Notes: a model not told the origin generated them from the sequence alone. A stretch of 25,655 nt of DNA from CALGDE01 sp964655355 (GCA_964655355.1 CAZZMD010000057.1:1-25655), one strand, 5' to 3'; shown: positions 16,385 to 24,710, numbered from the stretch's first letter. Made by a program: numbers and translations.

Positions 16385-16751
16385 GGTAGGACTTGAGGTC
16401 GCTGAGACTGTAATACGGTGAGGGCTGGACTATAAGACCTGGCGAACCAGGGGATGGACGAGACTGGCCAGGGATGAGGCTTGGGAAAGAGGATGTTGTT
16501 GCAGTTTAGCCAAATCATCTAGTCAAATCTACGGTCACCCTCTCTCAGGATCCTGACATTTTTGCTGGGGACATTTTTGTCGGGGAGATTGCTTGGCAGG
16601 GGGACTCCTATTTTCCACGCCTTTTACCTCCGGTTGACGGAAATGAATTCGGTCGACGGAAACCCGGCAGCCCCTAGAATTCTTCGTTAAATTGAAGGGC
16701 AGATGCTGTTGTGCATCGCTGTCGTTCCCTGATTCACCTGGCTCTTTTCCT
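16385..16751. promoter_or_regulatory. divergent promoter region with two pairs of direct repeats
   Basis: The 367 bases between the DUF1824-like and FemAB-like genes contain GACATTTTTGCTGGGG/ACATTTTTGTCGGGG in tandem (about 16554-16585) and GGTTGACGGAAA/GGTCGACGGAAA at 16632-16643 and 16651-16662, start-to-start 19 bases, close to two helical turns. Such spacing is typical of tandem regulator sites. No regulator is identified and no clear -10/-35 pair was found. Confidence 0.35.
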
Positions 16752-17972
16752 ATGAGTGATTCCTCGACTGCTTCCGATCAGGCGCGATACACAATGCAAT
16801 GGTTACGCCATATTAGCCAGGTTGATCGCGAGGAGTGGGATGCGTTGGCTATGCCATTGTCGACGCCTTTTTTGGAGTGGGCGTGGCTGAATAATTTGGA
16901 AACGTCGGGCAGTGCGATTCCTCGGGTGGGGTGGTTACCTCATCATCTGGTGGTGCGCCGGGATGATCGCTTGGTGGCGGCGGCTCCGCTTTATATCAAG
17001 GGCCATAGCTATGGGGAGTTTGTTTTTGATCAGCAGTGGGCAGATTTGAGTTATCGCTTGGGGATTGAGTATTATCCCAAGCTGTTGGGGATGGTTCCGT
17101 TTACGCCGGCGGAGGGCTATCGGTTTTTGATGGATGAGTCGCTGGACCCGGAGATGATGACGGCGTTGATGGCGACGGAGATTGATCGGTTTGCGATCGC
17201 GAATCAGGTGTCGGGCTGCCATTTTTTATTTGTGGATCCCCAGTGGAAGTCCCTGTTGGAGGGCTGTGATTTTAAACCGTGGCAGCACCATAGCTATATT
17301 TGGTCGAATCACAATTACACGACGTTTGATGATTATTTGAAACGGTTTAATGCCAATCAGCGCCGCAATATCAAGCGGGAATGTAAGTCGATGGCGAAGG
17401 CGGGGATTACGTTTAAAGTGTTGGTGGGGGATGAGATTCCGACGGCTTATTTTTCGAAGATTCACCGCTTCTACAGCAGTACTTGCGATAAGTTTTGGGG
17501 CGGTAGTAAATATTTAACCCACCAGTTTTTTAAGCAGTTGGAAAATGACTTCGCTGAGCGGGTCGTGTTGTTTGTGGCCTATGGGGAGTCTGACCCAGAG
17601 CCCCTGGGATTGTCGTTTTGCCTATGGAAGGGCGATCGCCTCTATGGACGGTATTGGGGGGCTCGCTACGATATCGATAATTTGCATTTCAATGCGTGCT
17701 ATTACGAGCCGATTCGGTGGGCGATCGCCAATGGGATTAAGACGTTTGACCCGGGGGCCGGTGGGAGGCATAAACGACGGCGCGGTTTCCCGGCGATCGC
17801 GAACCATAGCCTCCATCGTTTCTATCACCCTCGCCTTGAGACCATTCTGAATCAATATATTGGTCAAATTAATCTCCTGGAACAGGAAGAAATTGAGGCG
17901 ATTAATCAGGATATTCCTTTCAGCAAAACGGCCCCCAGCCTGGATGAATTGGCGTTGAGCGAGTCGCCCTAG
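16752..17972 (+). CDS. FemAB-like GNAT-fold acyltransferase (DUF482/peptidogalycan family)
   Basis: From ATG at 16752 the product has 406 residues and no signal or membrane segment. Family marks are the N-terminal EEWDALAMPLSTPFLEWAWLNNLE, then VVRRDDRLVAAAPLYIKGHSYGEFVFDQQWAD, the central basic block KRFNANQRRNIKRE followed by FYSSTCDKFWGG, and the second acetyltransferase-like half with PLGLSFCLWKGDRLYGRYWGA and FDPGAGGRHKRRRGF. This is the large PF04339-type family, made of two GNAT-like halves as in FemA/FemX. FemX relatives add amino acids to cell-wall precursors, but members of this family have no proven substrate. An upstream in-frame TTG (16692) is not favoured, since ATG gives the usual N-terminus. 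A likely terminator follows. Confidence 0.85.
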   Translation: MSDSSTASDQARYTMQWLRHISQVDREEWDALAMPLSTPFLEWAWLNNLETSGSAIPRVGWLPHHLVVRRDDRLVAAAPLYIKGHSYGEFVFDQQWADLSYRLGIEYYPKLLGMVPFTPAEGYRFLMDESLDPEMMTALMATEIDRFAIANQVSGCHFLFVDPQWKSLLEGCDFKPWQHHSYIWSNHNYTTFDDYLKRFNANQRRNIKRECKSMAKAGITFKVLVGDEIPTAYFSKIHRFYSSTCDKFWGGSKYLTHQFFKQLENDFAERVVLFVAYGESDPEPLGLSFCLWKGDRLYGRYWGARYDIDNLHFNACYYEPIRWAIANGIKTFDPGAGGRHKRRRGFPAIANHSLHRFYHPRLETILNQYIGQINLLEQEEIEAINQDIPFSKTAPSLDELALSESP

Positions 17973-18017
17973 GGGCCTCGTGCTGCTCCACTGGCCCGCT
18001 CCACTTGGCCGGAGATG

Positions 18018-18046
18018 CCCTGTTCCTCAAGGGAGACAGGACAGGG
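18018..18046 (+). terminator. probable terminator hairpin after the FemAB-like gene
   Basis: CCCTGTTCCT at 18018-18027 pairs with AGGACAGGG at 18038-18046 with one bulged T and a 10-base loop. The following TTCCTATAAC is only moderately T-rich. Confidence 0.5.
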
Positions 18047-18816
18047 TTCCTATAACAACATGAAGCTCACAAAAAGAATATGAGATCTCGCTTCTCCTTT
18101 CTCCGGTCCTTTGTGGACCAAGGCGGGGGATCACGCCAAAGTGATCGCCCAGTCCAGTCTTGATGAATTGGATATCTATCTTTTGCTAAGGGGATAGGAA
18201 ATGAGGAGGACGGAAGATTTTGCACCGCTTTTGATGGGACTGTCATAATCTTGCCCTGGGAAATAGCGTACCAATTAATATTCTCCGGGTTCGTTTCTAT
18301 CAACTACCTCGATACACAAATTAATAACTCTTAGAAAAGAATGGATGTAATTCCTTCCCTGACCCAGGGGAGTCAACCCCCTTTGAGGCTGTCGTAGGCT
18401 GCCTATGTGCCTGTGTTCCCCGATCCCTGAGGTTATGCCCCCCTGCTGGGGATCAACGAAGGCGCTTTCGTCTAGGATGCGTTATCCAAAAGACTCGACT
18501 TTGAAAAACGCATTGATTCTTAACGTCGTTGGCGCAGGGGACTTTTTTTAATAGAACCCTTGGTGGGCGCTCTTTTGGCGCTTTTAGATGATGTTCGAGA
18601 CCCATGATCTCCGCTGAAGTTGGGGATCACGCCTGCTTTTAATCTTAAGACAATGTTAATATGTATCCGAAGGGACATCTATTGCTACTAAGTCCAGTAA
18701 GGCACTGCGCCTTTGTGAAAATAGGCTCACAGGTGAGAATTGATGCCTGACTGGAGTCCGCTTCTGTGTTGGTGCTGAGTCCGTTAATCGTATGGCTTTG
18801 AGCCATATTGCTCCCG
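18047..18816 (+). other. gene-free region upstream of the phototaxis-type cluster
   Basis: About 770 bases with no convincing gene. A minus-strand frame at 18067-18303 would need a TTG start and lacks a ribosome binding site. The region holds a hairpin GGGGGATCAC/GTGATCGCCC (18125-18150, one mismatch) and a 12-base direct repeat GGGGATCACGCC at 18126-18137 and 18622-18633. AT-rich sequence at 18300-18330 and 18640-18665 could hold promoters for the response regulator gene. Confidence 0.4.
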
Positions 18817-20139
18817 ATGCCCTCATCTCCCGTTCCTGTTCTTCGCCAGACCTTCCACGTTATTAAGCAAGTTGTCCAGAAAAGAGCGTCTGGGGAGCTG
18901 CAGCTAGAGTGTGGCGATCGCCGTTGGTCCATTACGTTTCAAGATGGACGGCTGCTGTACGCGACTGATAATTTTCACCGGGTTCGGCGGTGGCAGCGGA
19001 TGTTACGCCAGCATCAGGTGGAGTATGTGCCCCAGAAGGTTTTTCCGCCAACGTTGACGAATTGGGAGCGGACTTGGATCGAGATGGGGGTGGCGATCGG
19101 GGATATTCCGGTGTCGACTGCCCATGACATGATTGAGCGCAGTTTGTGGGAAGTGTTGTTGGTTGGGGCGGGGCACCAGGATATGGGGCTGCGCTGGCGG
19201 AAGGCGAACCCGAAAGAGTTGCCGCCGTTGGATCGACCGGATCTTTGTTTGCCGCTACAGCGTTTGGGACCGTTGGTGAGGGACGTCCAGAAGTTGCACC
19301 ACCGTTTGCGGGTCCTGGGGATTCCTGTGGATTGTTTGGACGAGGCGCCTGTGTTCCGGCAGGGGCAGTTGGCGATGAGTCCGACGGGGGTGGGGTCGAC
19401 GACTTACTTGACGCTGGTTCCTCTCCTGAATGGGCGGCGCACGATGTTGGATGTGATGGTGACGATGCGGCAGCCGCTGGCGATCGTGGCCCATATTATT
19501 CGGCATTTGATGCGTAAGGATGCGGCGGAGTTTCGCCCGTTGGAGGATCATCCCCTGACGATGTTGCCGCCGTTTGCGCCGCGTACCCAGGTGGTTTCGA
19601 TGGCTTCGATGACCCTGAGAAAACGTCAGCCGGCAGATAGGGTACCGTTGATTGCTTGCGTTGATGATAGTCCCCAGGTTTGTGCGGTTATGACTGCGAT
19701 TATCGAGAAGGCGGGATATCGGTGCGTCGCAACTCAGGATTCCGTGCAGGCGGTGTCACTTTTGTTGCAGCATCAGCCGGATTTGATTTTTTTGGATTTG
19801 ATTATGCCCATTGTGAATGGGTATGAGGTGTGTAAGCAGTTGCGCCGGGTGGAGCGGTTTAAGACGGTGCCGGTGGCGATTCTGACGGGGAATGATGGGG
19901 CGATTGATCGGGTGCGTGCAAAGTTGGTTGGGGCTTCAGATTTTATCCCTAAGCCGATTCAATCGGATAAGATTCTGTCGCTTTTGCAAAAGTATTTTTC
20001 GTTGCGGAAGGCGTCACTTCAAAGGGATGGGAAGGGGAAGTCGTCGGTGGTGAATATTCCTCGGATGGGGGGCTCGGCGGCGGCTTTGAGTTTGCGATCG
20101 CCGGGTCTGAATTTGAATGGAGAAGCGGCTCTGGGTTAG
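18817..20139 (+). CDS. PatA/PixG-type response regulator (N-terminal PATAN-like domain, C-terminal receiver)
   Basis: With ATG at 18817 the product has 440 residues. Residues 1-255 look like the PATAN/DUF4388 type: LRQTFHVIKQVVQKRASGELQLE and RRWSITFQDGRLLYATDN, then helical segments ending LTLVPLLNGRRTMLDVMV...VAHIIRHLMRK. Residues 275-390 form a CheY-like receiver with acidic pair Asp283/Asp284 (ACVDDS), phosphoacceptor Asp327 (DLIFLDLIMP), Thr357 (ILTGND) and Lys379 (FIPKPI), so phosphorylation should work. A basic tail of about 50 residues follows. PatA controls heterocyst placement in Anabaena; PixG/TaxP1 relatives start phototaxis clusters and receive phosphate from a CheA kinase. The CheW and GAF genes downstream favour the latter role. 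No clear Shine-Dalgarno precedes ATG; TTG at 18808 is an alternative. Confidence 0.9.
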   Translation: MPSSPVPVLRQTFHVIKQVVQKRASGELQLECGDRRWSITFQDGRLLYATDNFHRVRRWQRMLRQHQVEYVPQKVFPPTLTNWERTWIEMGVAIGDIPVSTAHDMIERSLWEVLLVGAGHQDMGLRWRKANPKELPPLDRPDLCLPLQRLGPLVRDVQKLHHRLRVLGIPVDCLDEAPVFRQGQLAMSPTGVGSTTYLTLVPLLNGRRTMLDVMVTMRQPLAIVAHIIRHLMRKDAAEFRPLEDHPLTMLPPFAPRTQVVSMASMTLRKRQPADRVPLIACVDDSPQVCAVMTAIIEKAGYRCVATQDSVQAVSLLLQHQPDLIFLDLIMPIVNGYEVCKQLRRVERFKTVPVAILTGNDGAIDRVRAKLVGASDFIPKPIQSDKILSLLQKYFSLRKASLQRDGKGKSSVVNIPRMGGSAAALSLRSPGLNLNGEAALG

Positions 20140-20490
20140 TGCCTATTTAGCGCCTACTTATTGCCTATTAAATGGCCTGTTGCTATTAGAAATAATGCCT
20201 ACTCTTTGCTTTGACTAATATTAAGTCCGGCAAGGGTTTGTATTGCGTTGAGTAGGGGATTTGTGCGGGTTGGCCGCTTGCTGTGGCCAGAGGTTTTCGG
20301 GTGAGATCTGCGATTTCGTAGACGTTCTTGGGGGAGAGCGTGGCTTCGATGCCTTTTGGGTTTGGGGTATTGCGATAGGGGCGGAGCGGGGTGGCTGGCA
20401 ACGCGGTGTTGGTACGTCGGAGATGGATTTGGGTGGATGGGGAGCTGGGGTAAGGGGGGGATGGGTGCTGTTTGAGGGTTGATTGGTGAT

Positions 20491-20543
20491 GAAAAAACAG
20501 AAAAAAGACAGAAAGAGGACAGAAGAAAGACAAAAAAAAGACG
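20491..20543 (+). repeat. A/G-rich imperfect tandem purine tract
   Basis: Irregular repeats of AAAAAGACAG-like units (GAAAAAACAG, AAAAAAGACA, GAAAGAGGAC, AGAAGAAAGAC) make a strand-biased tract of about 53 bases that is purine except for a few cytosines. It lies about 190 bases before the CheW start. Confidence 0.6.
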
Positions 20544-20578
20544 GGGATGCAGTTCTTGTTAAAGGCTTTCAAATTTTT

Positions 20579-20607
20579 TTGAACCGTTCTTAAGGCTGCA
20601 AGAATAT
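20579..20607 (+). promoter_or_regulatory. candidate promoter for the acidic CheW gene
   Basis: TTGAAC at 20579-20584 is followed after 17 bases by GAATAT at 20602-20607 (overlapping TATAAG at 20605-20610). This would give a leader of about 120 bases. Matches to consensus are partial. Confidence 0.35.
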
Positions 20608-20734
20608 AAGTAAAGTTTATGTGTTAGATTCAGGGCATCATTTGGGTACTGCTTGAGTAGGAAGTTGGGTCACTTTAGAGCCAGGTTGGCGGCGCTGGTG
20701 ATCGTGGTTTCCAAGTTGATTTGATTTATGCGTT

Positions 20735-23700
20735 ATGGATGGGAGAGCCGCCGTGGGAAGTCAAGCGCAAGTGATAGGGGATGTGCTGCCGAATGAGTTG
20801 GTGGAGGGGACTCCCCAGGCGATCGCGGCTTTTGCTCGAGGGGCGCTGGGCAATGACACGGTGAAGATTAAGGCGGCGCTGAAGGGTGATTGTTTATACC
20901 TTCTCCTGGAGGATGATCCAGTGCCGGCGGCGGCGGATATGACGGTGTTTGCGGAGGCGTTGGCGGTACGGTTGTTGGCGGCGGGGGTTGCTGCGGAGCG
21001 GTTGCGGCAAGTGAAGGTGGCGGGGCAGCGACGGGGCGATCAGGTGCCGACGTGGTGTCATCAGTTTTTGGTGCCGGAGGCGGTGCCCGTTGATGGGGCT
21101 GAGGATGAGGGGGCGATCGCGGTTGGGGATGAGGATGTTGAGGATATTGTTGATGCTTCTGGGGATGTGCCCGCTGAGGATGCGGCTGAAGCGCTAGCGG
21201 ACGATGAAGCGCTAACTGAAGCTTTGGAAGATTTGTCCGGGGATGAGGATGTTGTTGATGCTTCTGAGGATGTGCCCGCTGAGGATGCGGCTGAAGCGCT
21301 AGCGGAAGATGCCGAAGTGCTCGCGGAAGATGAAGAACTAGAGGATGAAGAACTAACTGAAGCCTTAGAAGATTTGTCGGGTGAGGACTTGGTGGTTGGT
21401 GAGCAGGATGGGGATGAAGTAGGGCTGGCGTTGGATGAGGATTTGGGGATTGATCTGGATGGGTTGGATGAGGGTGATGTTGATGAGGTTGAGGGCGAGG
21501 GGGCGATCGCGGTTGAGGATGAGTCTCCTGAGGTGTTGGGGGATGCTGCGGGGGCTGAAGATGATTTCCCCGAAGAGAGTGTGGATGCGGGGGACGGCGA
21601 GAAGGGTGATGTGGATGAGCTGAAGCTGGCGATCGCTTCTATTGCAGGGCTGGCGAGTCAGATTGAAAAGGCGGTGGCGGTGATGGCTGCGTTCCAGGGG
21701 GGCGCTGTTGAGGAGGATGTGCCGGCGGATGAGGATGGGGCGGTGGAGTCTCCCATGGAAGGGTTGGGCGATGAAGTTTTGGAGGGGCTAGAGGAGGCGA
21801 TCGCTGATGGGGAAGTTGCTGACGTAGAAATTACTGATGCAGAAGCTGATCTAGAGATTGCCGATCTAGAAATCGACGACGCAGACGTTGCTGTGGATGA
21901 GTCTGTTTTGGAGTCGGAGACAGAGATGGAGACAGAGGGCGAGGCTCTAGAGGAAGTGTTGTCCGTGGAGGATGACGAGGCTGGGGAGGTGTCCCTTGAA
22001 GCTGAAGTTGCCGAGGCTGATGAGGTTGAAGCGTCTTTGGCGCTGGAGACGGAGAGTGACGATGAGGGGGCTGCTGGGGAGACGACCCGGGAGCAGACCT
22101 TGGCGGCGATCGCTCGATTGACAGAGTTGGCGGCGTCGGGGCGTGAGGATGTGGATGTAAATGCCACTTTGGCGATTATTGACCGGTTGAGCAGTGTTTT
22201 GGATGCGGAAACTCAGCGGGAGGATGAGCCCAGCGTGGCTGAAGCGTTGCCGGAGCCGTTGCCTGTTGAGGAAGAGGTTGGGGAAGATTTAGTTGATGTT
22301 GACTCCCTCGCGGTTGAGGAAGAGGTTGAGGTTGAGGGGGACCCTGAACTGGAGTTAGAGGCTGCGGTTGACGATGGGGTTGCTGCTGAGCTGGAGGATG
22401 CTGAGGCTGAGGTTGAGGAGGCTGATGCCCCGGAGACCGTTGAAGAGTTAGCCGTTGAGGAGTTGGCGGTTGAGGATTCGGCGATCGCTGAGGAAGAAAT
22501 TGCCGCGGTGGAAGAGGAGGATGCGGCTGAGGCTCTAGAGGAAGGCGAGTTGGATGAGGAGCTGATCGCCGAGGCCTTGGATGAGGAAGAGGCTGCGGAG
22601 GCGGATGGGACGGCTGGGATGTCCACACGGGATAAGGCGGTGGAGGCGATCGCTCAGTTGACTCAGTTGGCGGCGTCGGGTCGGGAGGATGTGGATGTTA
22701 ACGCTACGGTGGCGGCGATCGCTCAGCTTAGTGCGTTGGTGGAGCCGGAAGTTCCTAGTCCTGCGATTGTGGCTGAGGATGAGCCTGAGGTGGAGTCGGA
22801 TCCGGAGCCTGAGGCTCTTGTGCTTGAAGAGGGGGCGATCGCGGCTGAGTTGTCGGCAGTGTCTGAGGATCTTGTGCTTGAAGAGGGGGCGGCATTGGAG
22901 CTGGAGGAAGAGCCTGAGGATGAGGATGATGGGCTGGTCGAGGAGCCGGTTTTGGAGCTAGAAGGGCCTGAGGATGACGAGCCTGAGTTGGTCGAGGATG
23001 ACGAGCCTGAGGCGCTGATCGCTGATGAGCCTGAATTGGATGAGATGGCGGTGGATGAGGCGGTTGCGATCGCTGATGAGCCTGAATTGGATGAGCCCGA
23101 ATCTGATGATTCTGAATCTGATGATTCTGAATCTGATGCGCCTGAAGCTCTCGAAGTGGATGGGGCGGAGCCGGATGTTGCGGACTCGCAAGAGTCTTCG
23201 CCGATGGCGGCGGAGATGGCGCGGTTGGTGGCTGATATGAAGACGATTGCTGAGAATCAAAGTGCGTTGGCGTCTATTTTGAGTCAAACTCAGGCGATGT
23301 TGTCCTCGGTCAAAGCGCCGCCGACGGAGGTCGATGGTGGTGCGGATGAGAGTACGGCTGCTGCGGAGCTGGAGGGGGAGGATGATAGTGAACCGGAGCC
23401 GGAGTTGGTTGCGGAGGATGCGGCGGCGGAAATCCCAGATGCTGAAGAGGAGTCCCCGGCGATCGCCACTGAGTTAACCGATTTATCGGATCTGTCGGAT
23501 CTATCTGACTTGTCCGATGGGGCTGAGCTGGACGAGATGGCTGGGGATGCTATTGCTATTGAGCCGTTCGAGTCTGAGGAATTTGAGTCTGAGCCTGAGG
23601 CTGAGTCTGAGGAATTTGAGTCTGAGCCTGAGGCGGAAGGCGGGACGCCGTTGGTGGCGGCAGAGTCTCAGGCTTCTGTGGGGCAGGATATGCCGGAGGA

Positions 23701-24697
23701 GATCGAGGATGATGCTCCTTTGGATTTGCCCTTGGATTTGGATGATCTGAAGGTGAGTGAGCTGGTTCAGCGGATGGCTCTGGATGATGAGGAAGAGGTG
23801 GTGCTGCCGGATGGGGCGGAGGCGATTACGGATGATGAGCTGGATCTGGATGCGACTGCGTTGGCGGCGATCGCGGGTCTGGCGGATGTGGCGATCGGGT
23901 CGGCGGTGACTGATTTTGTGGATGATTTTCCGGCGGAGTTGCCCCTAGAGGAAGGGGCGTTGACGGTTGATGAGCCGGGGGGGGAGGTGTCTATCCCACC
24001 TGCTGCGCCTATCCCGCCCGCGCCTGCTGGCCCCTCTACCAATGGGGATAGCAATGGCCTTGGTTCGCCTGGGACGAATGGTAATGGTGCGTCCGCTGGC
24101 GTTGGTGGTTCCGCGCTGGAGATGGCTTCGGAGGCTCAGCCTGTGGCTTCGTCTGGGCTGGAGGGCTGGCTCGAGCAAGGGGGGGATGCTGGGGAGAATG
24201 GCTCCCAGGAAGCATTGGCTGTTCAAGCGCCGGAGGGGCGGCGATTTTTGCGGTTCCATTTGGGGTTTGAGGATACGGCGCTGTTGCCCGTGGACCAGGT
24301 GCGGGAAATTTTGAGGGTGCCGGTGTCGGAAATTTTGCCGGTGCCCCATGTGCCGGAAGCGGTGTTGGGCATCTACAACTGGCGGGGGGAAATGCTGTGG
24401 ATGGTGGATTTGAACCATCTGGTGGGGTTTGCTCCCTTGGGACCGGAGTTGTTGGCTCAGGGGGCTCCTTTGACGATGGCGATTGTGCTGGAGGTGGAGG
24501 GGCAAAATTTGGGGCTGATTGTTCCTCAGATTGAGGATATTGAGTGGCATGAGTCCCCCAGTCTCCAGCCCCCTAGCGATGGGCTGTTCCCCGATCGCTT
24601 GTTGCCTTTCGTGAGTGGCTATCTCACGGAGGCCAGCAGCATGGTGTTGAGTGCGATCGCGATCGCCCAGGCTCAACCATTGCAGGTTCCGTCCTAG
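20735..24697 (+). CDS. giant CheW-domain protein with a ~960-residue acidic low-complexity region
   Basis: The 1320-residue product has four parts. Residues 22-113 form a small folded domain (QAIAAFARGALG, KAALKGDCLYLLLED, RQVKVAGQRR...PTWCHQF) that resembles an unnamed domain I recall at the N-terminus of other cyanobacterial proteins. Residues 120-1080 are dominated by Asp, Glu, Ala, Leu and Val, nearly without Lys or Arg, and broken by short helical islands (about 295-320, 450-491, 630-671, 825-865). A Pro/Gly/Ser/Asn linker spans 1081-1168. Residues 1169-1320 are a CheW domain (RRFLRFHLGFEDTALLPVDQVREIL, VLGIYNWRGEMLWMVDL, LGLIVPQIEDIEW). CheW couples receptors to the CheA kinase; typical forms, including PixI, have about 150-180 residues. 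The position between PatA-like and GAF genes matches PixI/TaxW. GTG at 20753, preceded by GGGAGAG, may be the real start. Confidence 0.9.
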   Translation: MDGRAAVGSQAQVIGDVLPNELVEGTPQAIAAFARGALGNDTVKIKAALKGDCLYLLLEDDPVPAAADMTVFAEALAVRLLAAGVAAERLRQVKVAGQRRGDQVPTWCHQFLVPEAVPVDGAEDEGAIAVGDEDVEDIVDASGDVPAEDAAEALADDEALTEALEDLSGDEDVVDASEDVPAEDAAEALAEDAEVLAEDEELEDEELTEALEDLSGEDLVVGEQDGDEVGLALDEDLGIDLDGLDEGDVDEVEGEGAIAVEDESPEVLGDAAGAEDDFPEESVDAGDGEKGDVDELKLAIASIAGLASQIEKAVAVMAAFQGGAVEEDVPADEDGAVESPMEGLGDEVLEGLEEAIADGEVADVEITDAEADLEIADLEIDDADVAVDESVLESETEMETEGEALEEVLSVEDDEAGEVSLEAEVAEADEVEASLALETESDDEGAAGETTREQTLAAIARLTELAASGREDVDVNATLAIIDRLSSVLDAETQREDEPSVAEALPEPLPVEEEVGEDLVDVDSLAVEEEVEVEGDPELELEAAVDDGVAAELEDAEAEVEEADAPETVEELAVEELAVEDSAIAEEEIAAVEEEDAAEALEEGELDEELIAEALDEEEAAEADGTAGMSTRDKAVEAIAQLTQLAASGREDVDVNATVAAIAQLSALVEPEVPSPAIVAEDEPEVESDPEPEALVLEEGAIAAELSAVSEDLVLEEGAALELEEEPEDEDDGLVEEPVLELEGPEDDEPELVEDDEPEALIADEPELDEMAVDEAVAIADEPELDEPESDDSESDDSESDAPEALEVDGAEPDVADSQESSPMAAEMARLVADMKTIAENQSALASILSQTQAMLSSVKAPPTEVDGGADESTAAAELEGEDDSEPEPELVAEDAAAEIPDAEEESPAIATELTDLSDLSDLSDLSDGAELDEMAGDAIAIEPFESEEFESEPEAESEEFESEPEAEGGTPLVAAESQASVGQDMPEEIEDDAPLDLPLDLDDLKVSELVQRMALDDEEEVVLPDGAEAITDDELDLDATALAAIAGLADVAIGSAVTDFVDDFPAELPLEEGALTVDEPGGEVSIPPAAPIPPAPAGPSTNGDSNGLGSPGTNGNGASAGVGGSALEMASEAQPVASSGLEGWLEQGGDAGENGSQEALAVQAPEGRRFLRFHLGFEDTALLPVDQVREILRVPVSEILPVPHVPEAVLGIYNWRGEMLWMVDLNHLVGFAPLGPELLAQGAPLTMAIVLEVEGQNLGLIVPQIEDIEWHESPSLQPPSDGLFPDRLLPFVSGYLTEASSMVLSAIAIAQAQPLQVPS
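21149..21382 (+). repeat. tandem duplication in the acidic region (VDASxDVPAEDAAEALA)
   Basis: A unit coding VDAS(G/E)DVPAEDAAEALA... and ending LTEALEDLSG starts at 21149 and again at 21254, 105 bases apart. The second copy has extra acidic codons before its LTEALEDLSG end. DNA identity in the first 50 bases is nearly complete, which points to a recent duplication. Confidence 0.8.
22082..22747 (+). repeat. two dispersed 42-residue helical repeats in the acidic region
   Basis: Residues 450-491 (22082-22207) and 630-671 (22622-22747) share the pattern TRxxxxxAIAxLTxLAASGREDVDVNATxAxIxxLSxxL, with 13 identical residues in a row (AASGREDVDVNAT at 22130-22168 and 22670-22708). In those 13 codons six differ between copies and all six changes are silent. 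The starts lie exactly 540 bases apart. Confidence 0.85.
23105..23134 (+). repeat. exact 15-base tandem (DDSES twice)
   Basis: GATGATTCTGAATCT is repeated without any base change at 23105-23119 and 23120-23134, inside the acidic region of the CheW protein. Perfect identity at silent sites indicates fresh slippage. Confidence 0.8.
23570..23635 (+). repeat. 33-base tandem (ESEEFESEPEA twice)
   Basis: Two adjacent 33-base units at 23570-23602 and 23603-23635 code ESEEFESEPEA and differ at one base (GCT/GCG). Just upstream (about 23480-23518) four LSD tripeptides in a row use mixed codons. Confidence 0.8.
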
Positions 24698-24710
24698 TTT
24701 TGATTGTTAC

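Larger units (their letters stand above)
20140..20734 (+). other. gene-free gap where a small CheY gene is usually found
   Basis: These 595 bases separate the PatA-like and CheW genes. A 128-residue minus-strand frame (20186-20572) and a 73-residue plus-strand frame (20261-20482) have odd composition (Pro/Ser/Phe runs, or Gly/Trp-rich) and no ribosome binding sites, so I treat them as chance. No receiver-domain remnant is visible in any frame. The stretch includes a G-rich segment (20420-20465) and a purine tract. Confidence 0.5.

Noticed and set aside
18067..18303. 78-residue minus-strand frame
   Set aside because: It needs a TTG start without a ribosome binding site and has no homology that I recognise.
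20186..20572. 128-residue minus-strand frame with a Phe-rich start between PatA-like and CheW genes
   Set aside because: The Phe/Ser run is the complement of the purine tract, and the rest is Pro/Ser/Thr-rich with no recognisable fold.
21658..22626. Long minus-strand frames rich in Ser, Ala and Thr (21658-22167, 22213-22626) inside the CheW gene
   Set aside because: They are the reverse reading of GAN/GCN codon runs in the acidic region; they lack start signals and balanced composition.
20735..24697. CRISPR-like array suggested by regular repeats
   Set aside because: The repeats are in frame within one coding sequence, vary in length and are not separated by unique spacers of constant size.
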